Shown one piece after another: positions 58,681-64,000 of a stretch of 64,000 bases of DNA. Origin of the DNA: Thinopyrum elongatum (taxonomy: Eukaryota; Streptophyta; Magnoliopsida; Poales; Poaceae); contig CM022299.1 of NCBI GenBank assembly GCA_011799875.1, positions 33,190,755 to 33,254,754 on the forward strand. Reading direction: 5' to 3'. Every line of letters begins with the position of its first letter. Position 1 is the first letter of the stretch. The notes below the pieces were generated by a model. It was not told where the DNA came from. It was given only the letters and a program-made list of their open reading frames with translations, and ran no database searches. The position numbers were made by a program, and so were the translations under genes.

Positions 58681-60020
58681 TGATGTCTACTACGCAACCT
58701 TCTTCTTGTAGACGTTGTTGGGCCTCCAAGTGCAGAGTTTTGTAGGACAGTAGCAAATTTCCCTCAAGTGGATGACCTAAGGTTTATCAATCCGTGGGAG
58801 GCATAGGATGAAGATGGTCTCTCTCAAACAACCCTGCAACCAAATAACGAAGAGTCTCTTGTGTCCCCAACACACCCAATACAATGGTAAATTGTATAGG
58901 TGCACTAGTTTGGTGAAGAGATGGTGATACAAGTGTAATATAGATGGTAGATATAGGTTTTTGTAATCTGAATAAATAAAAACATCAAGGTAGCAAGTAA
59001 CAAAAGTGAGAAAAAACGGTATTGCAATGCTTGGAAACAAGGCCTAGGGTTCATACTTTCACTAGTGCAAGTTCTCTCAACAATGATAACATAATTGGAT
59101 CACATAACAATCCCTCAATGTGCAATAAAGAATCAGTCCAAAGTTTCTATCGGAGAATGTAGGACGAAAACGTGCATCAACCCCTATGCATAGATTACCC
59201 CAATGTCACCTTGGGAATCCGCGAGTTGAGTGCCAAAACATACATCAAGTGAATCAATAGAACATCCCACTGTCACCACAGATATCCCATCGCAAGACAT
59301 ACATCAAGTGTTCTCAAATGCAATACTCAATCCAACAAAACGAAACCTCAAAGAGCATGACTCAATTCATCACAAGAAGGTAGAGGGGGAGAAACACCAT
59401 ATGATCCGACTATAATAACAAAGCTCGCGGTACATGAAGATCGTGCCAAATCAAGAACACGAGAGAGAGAGAGGTTTAACACATAGCTACTGGTACATAC
59501 CCTCAGCCCCGAGGGTGAACTACTCCCTTCTCGTCATGGAGATCGTCGGGATGATGAAGATGGCCACCGGTGATAGTTTCCCCCTCCGGCAGGGTGCGGG
59601 AACGGGCTCCCGACTGGTTTTTCTTGGCTACAGAGGCTTGCGGCGGTGGAACTCCCGATCTAGGTTTATTTCTGAGGTTTTTGGGATTTTTTATGAGGTG
59701 TTGGCGTCTGGGACAAGTCAAGGGGGCCCACAAGGCGAGGACAAGGCAGGGGGCGCGCCCTCCACCCTTGTGGTTGCCTCGGGACTCCTCTCTGATATCT
59801 TTTCATTCCAGTATTTTTTATATTTTCCAAATATATTCTCCGTAAATTTTCAGCCCATTCCGAGAACTTTTATTTCTGCACAAAAAAGACACCACGGTAG
59901 TTCTGCTGAAAACAGCGTCAGTCCGGGTTAGTTCTAATCAAATCATACCAAAATCATATAAAATTGTTGTAAACATGGCATGAATACTTCATAAATTATA
60001 GATACGTTGGAGACGTATCA
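58681..60020 (-). repeat. W 5' LTR
   Basis: 1,340 bp, a few percent diverged from 52,903-54,239 by eye. Confidence 0.92.
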
Positions 60021-60366
60021 GAGGAGCCTCGAGGGACACACAAGGCAGGGGCACCCTCCCCTAGGGCGCTCCTGGCACCCTTGCCGTCACCTCGGGACTC
60101 CTTTTACTTGGTCTCCAAGTCGTACGTGTGTCTTCTGGTCCAAGAAAAATCATCGTAAAGTTTTATTCCGTTTGGACTCCGTTTGGTATTCCTTTTCTGC
60201 GAAACTCAAAAACAAGAAAAAAATATAAACTGGCATTGGGCTCTGGGTTAATAGGTTAGTCCCAAAAATAATATAAAATATCATATTAATGCATATAAAA
60301 CATCCAAAACAGATAATATAATAGCATGGAACAATACGAAATTATTGATACGTTGGAGACGTATCA
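60021..60366 (-). repeat. X LTR 4 (right outer LTR), right fragment
   Basis: Matches 3,477-3,838 and ends GATACGTTGGAGACGTATCA, the minus-strand LTR start, at 60,366. CCCAG follows, pairing with CCCAG at 2,251-2,255. Confidence 0.88.
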
Positions 60367-60965
60367 CCCAGCCGGCCGCGCCGGCCACGCCGGCCACGCC
60401 CAACCCCGTCGGCCATGCCCCGTCGCCCGTCGGCCACGCCCCGTCCCTGCCGGCCGTGCCCAGCCTCGCCAGCCGTGCCCCGTCGCCCGCCGGCCATGCC
60501 CCTTCGCCTCCGCCGACCGCGCCTTGCTCTATTGCCAGCCTCGCCGATCGAGCCGTGCCCCTTTACCTGCCGCGTTGGGAGGATTCCGATGGCCAGACTG
60601 AGGTCATGGGAGGCCACCACGATGTCGAGCTCGTCCAATTCGAATCGTCGGCGATCGATTGCGGTGTCTAGCGGCCTTTTCCGGTGTGCGGTGATGAATT
60701 CCGGCGAGTTTAGGGCGGTTTCTGGCAAACTCCGCGGCGGCGTGTTTGCTCCGATGAGGTTTGACCGATATATGGGGCCCCCTCGGTTCGGCCTTCAAAC
60801 CTCCAAATATAAGGGTTTTGGGTGTGCATTTTCGGTGGCCCTTAAAAAATTTACTGGTTGGACCACTTTTACGGTTTCTGTTCTGGACACTATTTTCGAC
60901 CAAAACTGTAAAACGCAAAAATTATAAGGGTTTGACCACTTATACGGGGTCTGCTAGAGATGCCC
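60367..60965. mobile_element. Harbinger-like DNA element D, right part
   Basis: Continuation of 2,081-2,255. The first ~180 bases are extremely GC-rich, with repeated CGGCCACGCC / CCCGTCGCCCG words. Then a less biased segment (to 60,780) that could be a captured gene fragment, though frames are short. Then an AT-richer end with ACTGTAAAACGCAAAAATTA and the TIR GGTCTGCTAGAGATGCCC. Confidence 0.7.
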
Positions 60966-61312
60966 TTAGACAACATTGTTTGACATTCCAAGATGCAACC
61001 GTGTGCACAATATGAGATCATTTGAAGAAACTATGCCATGAATGTGACTATAAAATTGATCATTTGGCTTAAAAGCCATAAATTTTCATACATGATAGCT
61101 TGTTTCTGAGAACACTTTTATAAAAGAATTGTCGTATTATAAGTTTATTATTTTTCCTGGTAACTTGGTCATATATAAGGACACAATGCGAAGTTTTTCC
61201 AATTTTTTGATTTTTTTTGAATTTTTCATGCCCGTTTCAAAATGCGGTCAAAACTGCGGGAATAACCGTTTCTAACTAGTGGTTGAATCTTGGAAAACTT
61301 TCGGTGTTTCTC
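60966..61312. repeat. tandem repeat unit 2, right part
   Basis: Resumes the unit broken at 2,080, beginning with the duplicated TTA and GACAACATTGTTTG. Confidence 0.85.
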
Positions 61313-61969
61313 TTATTAAATAGATACTTATGTACCTAGAAATGATTTTTGGAAAAAAAAGCAAACTGTAAGGCAGCTGCAGTCCAAATTTGACGCGCTT
61401 CCAGCTGAATCAGCGGAAATTTGTCTTTTTCACAAGAGGTGGATCAAAAGCTTTTGACACCCAACCATTTGGTTAGTTGTACATTAAATATGGTATAATA
61501 TTTTAGAAAAATGATTTGGTACAAATTTGCAACAAATATTTGGTAGGCTCTTCACAAAAAACTCATTTTGGGCACTGGAAAAATAGAAATTGAAATTTTT
61601 GTGCAAAGAAAATGAAAACTTCCTTAGGCAACATTGTTTGCCATTCCAAGATACAAACTTGTGCAAACTATGATACCTTTTGAACAAACTATAACTTGAA
61701 TGTTGCCATAAGATTGATCATTTGGCTTGAAAGCCATGAATCTTCACACGTGATAGCTCATTTCTGAGAACATTTTTTCAAAATAATTGCCGTATTACAA
61801 GTTTATTATTTTTTCTTGGTAACTTGTCACATATAATGACAAAATATGAAGGTTTTCCAATTTTTTGATTTTTTTTATTTTTCATGCCCATTTCAAAATG
61901 CGGTCAAAACGGCGGGCATGACCGTTCCTAGCTAGTGGTTGAATCTTGGAAAACTTTTGGTGTTTATCT
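61313..61969. repeat. tandem repeat unit 3
   Basis: Uninterrupted 657-bp unit. Contains the empty target site of D (ACTTCCTTAGGCAACATTG at about 61,618-61,636). Confidence 0.85.
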
Positions 61970-62700
61970 GATTAAATAGATACTTTTATACCTAGAAATG
62001 ATTTTTGGAAAAAATAAAGAGCAAACAATGAGGCAGTCGCAGTGCAAACTTGACCCACTTTCAACTGAATCGGCAAAAAATTGTCTTTTTCATGAGAGGT
62101 GGATCAAATCTTTCGACACCCAACCATTTGGCAACTGTACATTAAATATGGCCTAATATTTTAGAAAATTGATTTGATCCAATTTTGCAAGAAATATTTG
62201 TTAGGCTGTTCACAAAAAAACTCATTTTGGGCACTCAAAAAATGGAAAATGAATTTTTCGTCCAAAGAAAATGAAAACTTTCTTAGGAAACATTGTTTGC
62301 CATTACAAGATGCAAACTTGGGCAAAATATGATATCATTTGAACAAACTATGCCATGAATGTTGCCATAATATCTATCATTTGCCTTGAAAGCCATGGAT
62401 CTTCACACATGATAGTTCGTTTCTGAGAACACTTTTTTAAGACGTTTGCCGTAGTCCAAGTTTGTTATTGTTTTTGGAAACTAGGTCACATATAATGAAT
62501 CAATGCGAAGGTTGTCAATTTTTTTTTAATTTATTATACCCGTTTAAAAATGTGGTCAAAATGACGGGCATTTCTAAGGACACTTCTTTTAAAGACATCT
62601 GTCTTATTACTAGTTTGTTATTTTTTTCTTCTAAAAACTAGGTCACATTTGATGACATGATGGGAAGGTTTTTCATTTTTTTTCAAATTTCTCAGGTCAA
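61970..62700. repeat. tandem repeat unit 4 and decayed part of unit 5
   Basis: Unit 4 runs to about 62,566. A shorter, more diverged piece follows from TTCTAAGGACACTTC to about 62,700, after which repeat similarity ends. Confidence 0.7.
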
Positions 62701-62769
62701 GTAAATAGCTGAGATGATTTAACATCTTATTTTTAAATCTATCACGACCAATTTAGTTGGTCATAATGT

Positions 62770-64000
62770 TGTATTGCGTTCTGATTGGTCCGTGGACAAG
62801 ACACGCGAATCATGCACGAAACACCATTGGATCCTCCCGGATCCAACGGCAGCCCTCACCCCTCGCCTCCCCAACCAACCCCACCTGAGGCGAAACCCTA
62901 GCTTTGTCCTCCCCCGTTTGATATCTTCCATCCACCGCGCCTCCTTTGTTTCCTTCTCGCCTCCCCGATTCCCTCCCCGTCAACTCTATCGGCCCCTCTG
63001 CCGCCCCTCGTCCCCTCCTCTCTCTCCCGCTTGACTCACTTGCCACCGCCACCTCCCACGCCCGATCCCGGCGAGGACGTAGCAGTCGGCGCCCTCGTCG
63101 TGCGGCACGCGGCGCTAGCGGCGGGGTCTGGCCAGCGACGCCGAGATCTGCTGCGGTGCGACGCCGAAGCGGTCCACCACGACCACCTGCAGCTTCCGCA
63201 CGCCCAGCGACGGCTGCACGGTCAGCATGCCCAGGTCCACGCTCTACTCCCGCCAGGTTCGTCCGCGCACTCGCCTCCCTTCCTCCCCGCCTGTAACCCA
63301 AGTAGCTTTTCGGTAGATCCGGCGCGCGTGCACTGCCGCCCGTCTGATTCGCTTTGCCCGGGATCTCGTTCGCGATGGTGAAATCCCGTAGAATTTGATG
63401 CTGCCATGGCCGTTCCTTGATTTGATTGCCGTGTTCCGGGAGCTCCCTGCCCGGGCTTGTAGATCTGGATCAGCCCAGCCAGCGCGGGAGGGGAGGGACG
63501 AAGGCCAGTGGACGGATTCAGTTAGACAGCGTAGAATTATCGTGTTTGCGTTGGAACACCGGGACCCCGTGCTCGATGTCATGTTTGCTTTGCTTCAGTT
63601 GCGTTGGAACACCGGGACCCGGTTTGGAGCTCGTCTGGGAATCCTGGGAATGGTTGGTCAAGGTGCTCGTAGGTCCTCTGTTGGCTGGCTTTGTTGCCCT
63701 TGCATTGCTGTGTAGCGTAGAATTATCTGATGGCATGAACCCGGTGCCTTTGATGATGGAACATTTGCACTGTATTTTCTTGCCCATTCTTATCAGACAG
63801 CGCTGCTTCAGTAGGTAGGTCGGTTGCCAGAGACAAGAACTATTTATTGGCTTAATTAAGAAACGCTAGAGGAAAGCGATATGATGAGTAGTCGAGTCAG
63901 TGTAGCCTCATTTCACATCAGTTCAGCTAGTTTACACTGGTGGTAGATGGGTTTAGTTTATGATCTTGAAAACATTTCGACATGACCAGTTTGAAACGCA
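62770..64000 (+). other. possible 5' end of a host gene (partial)
   Basis: Composition changes abruptly from AT-rich repeat to GC/CT-rich sequence typical of grass 5' regions. A telo-box-like AAACCCTAGC is at about 62,892. A CT-rich leader and a GC-rich exon-like block follow to about 63,256, where CCAG|GTTCGT looks like a splice donor. What follows to the window end looks like first-intron sequence, with two short direct repeats (GCGTTGGAACACCGGGACC near 63,548 and 63,600; AGCGTAGAATTATC near 63,529 and 63,713). No start codon stands out. The exon-like block also has a 42-codon, codon-biased minus frame (63,118-63,243), so it may be an antisense gene fragment instead. Confidence 0.3.

Larger units (their letters stand above)
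52903..60020 (-). mobile_element. non-autonomous LTR retrotransposon W, complete
   Basis: 7,118 bp with LTRs 52,903-54,239 and 58,681-60,020 and an exact GAGGA duplication (52,898-52,902; 60,021-60,025). Inserted in X LTR 4. Minus orientation from the PBS beside the high-coordinate LTR and the PPT word at 54,240. The 4.4-kb interior holds one 323-codon ORF related to that of X, no gag-pol, and several PPT-like words. W and X share LTR 5' ends (TGATACGTCTCCAACGTAT), PBS type and ORF family, so they are sister families. Confidence 0.92.
2256..60366 (-). mobile_element. non-autonomous gypsy-like LTR element X, as a nested tandem array
   Basis: Outermost LTR retrotransposon. Termini are TG...CA, and CCCAG is duplicated at 2,251-2,255 and 60,367-60,371. 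Orientation is minus: PBS complements lie at 19,924-19,943 and PPT words abut the LTRs on the high-coordinate side. The array reads LTR, internal, LTR, internal, LTR, truncated internal, partial LTR. Without later insertions each repeat unit is roughly 9.7 kb, including the 4.2-kb solo LTR Y. X itself would be about 7 kb with 1.58-kb LTRs and ~3.9 kb internal, with no gag or pol. The PBS type fits the gypsy superfamily; I do not assign a named family. Confidence 0.85.

Noticed and set aside
2256..60366. Assigning named families (for example Sabrina, Fatima, WHAM, Caspar, Clifford) to X, W, Y, N and the CACTA
   Set aside because: I could not confirm any name from sequence alone. Only the BARE/Angela-like relationship of the copia LTR start seemed safe.
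1..64000. tRNA, rRNA or other structured RNA genes
   Set aside because: Reading by eye I found no cloverleaf with conserved A and B boxes and no rRNA-like stretch. A covariance-model scan would be needed to exclude them.

Overview
The window is a piece of a large grass genome, almost certainly Triticeae (wheat, Aegilops, rye or barley type). The evidence is a copia LTR that starts like BARE/Angela, high-copy gypsy-like LTRs with TGGCGCCGTTGCCGGGGA-type primer sites, a CACTA element with CACTACTAGGG ends, and nested insertions with almost no single-copy genes. I see no complete host gene. Only the last 1.3 kb (62,770-64,000) looks like the 5' end of one.

The layout is one nested stack, readable from target-site duplications (TSDs). 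(1) The base is a ~660-bp tandem repeat (1,099-2,080 and 60,966-~62,700). (2) A ~0.77-kb Harbinger-like DNA element D sits in repeat unit 2 (2,081-60,965, TSD TTA). (3) A minus-strand non-autonomous LTR retrotransposon X sits in D (2,256-60,366, TSD CCCAG). (4) X is an array rather than one element: LTR (2,256-3,838), internal, LTR (19,955-21,527), internal, LTR (40,450-42,032), truncated internal, then a fragmentary last LTR. Each of the two full internal regions carries the same 4.2-kb solo LTR Y with the same CATAC TSD, so Y was present before the array formed. (5) Later insertions hit single copies. A 7,989-bp plus-strand LTR element N (8,608-16,596, TSD ATCGA) is in Y copy 1. A 10,777-bp CACTA element (26,373-37,149, TSD TTA) is in Y copy 2. 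A decayed copia element (43,517-~52,810) is in the third internal region. A 7,118-bp minus-strand element W (52,903-60,020, TSD GAGGA) is in the last X LTR. For N, the CACTA and D, an uninterrupted paralogous site is present in this same window.

Coding capacity is all transposon-derived. The CACTA carries a TnpD-type transposase broken by a frameshift and a stop, a spliced second gene with a degenerate ULP1-like end, and a small intact ORF joining an RNase H1-type hybrid-binding domain to a C-terminal membrane segment. X (twice) and W each encode one protein of unknown function (278 and 323 aa) with a repeated SGFGxVxxL motif and no gag or pol. N encodes nothing convincing and is filled with tandem arrays built on CACTCGG. 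The copia element keeps only mutated remnants of gag, integrase, reverse transcriptase and RNase H.

The best candidates for undescribed biology are the SGFG protein shared by two element families, the 14-bp polypurine-tract-like word repeated 12 times through X and W (including inside that ORF), the RNase H1-domain/membrane ORF in the CACTA, and the internal subterminal-repeat array that splits the CACTA into two promoter-gene modules.
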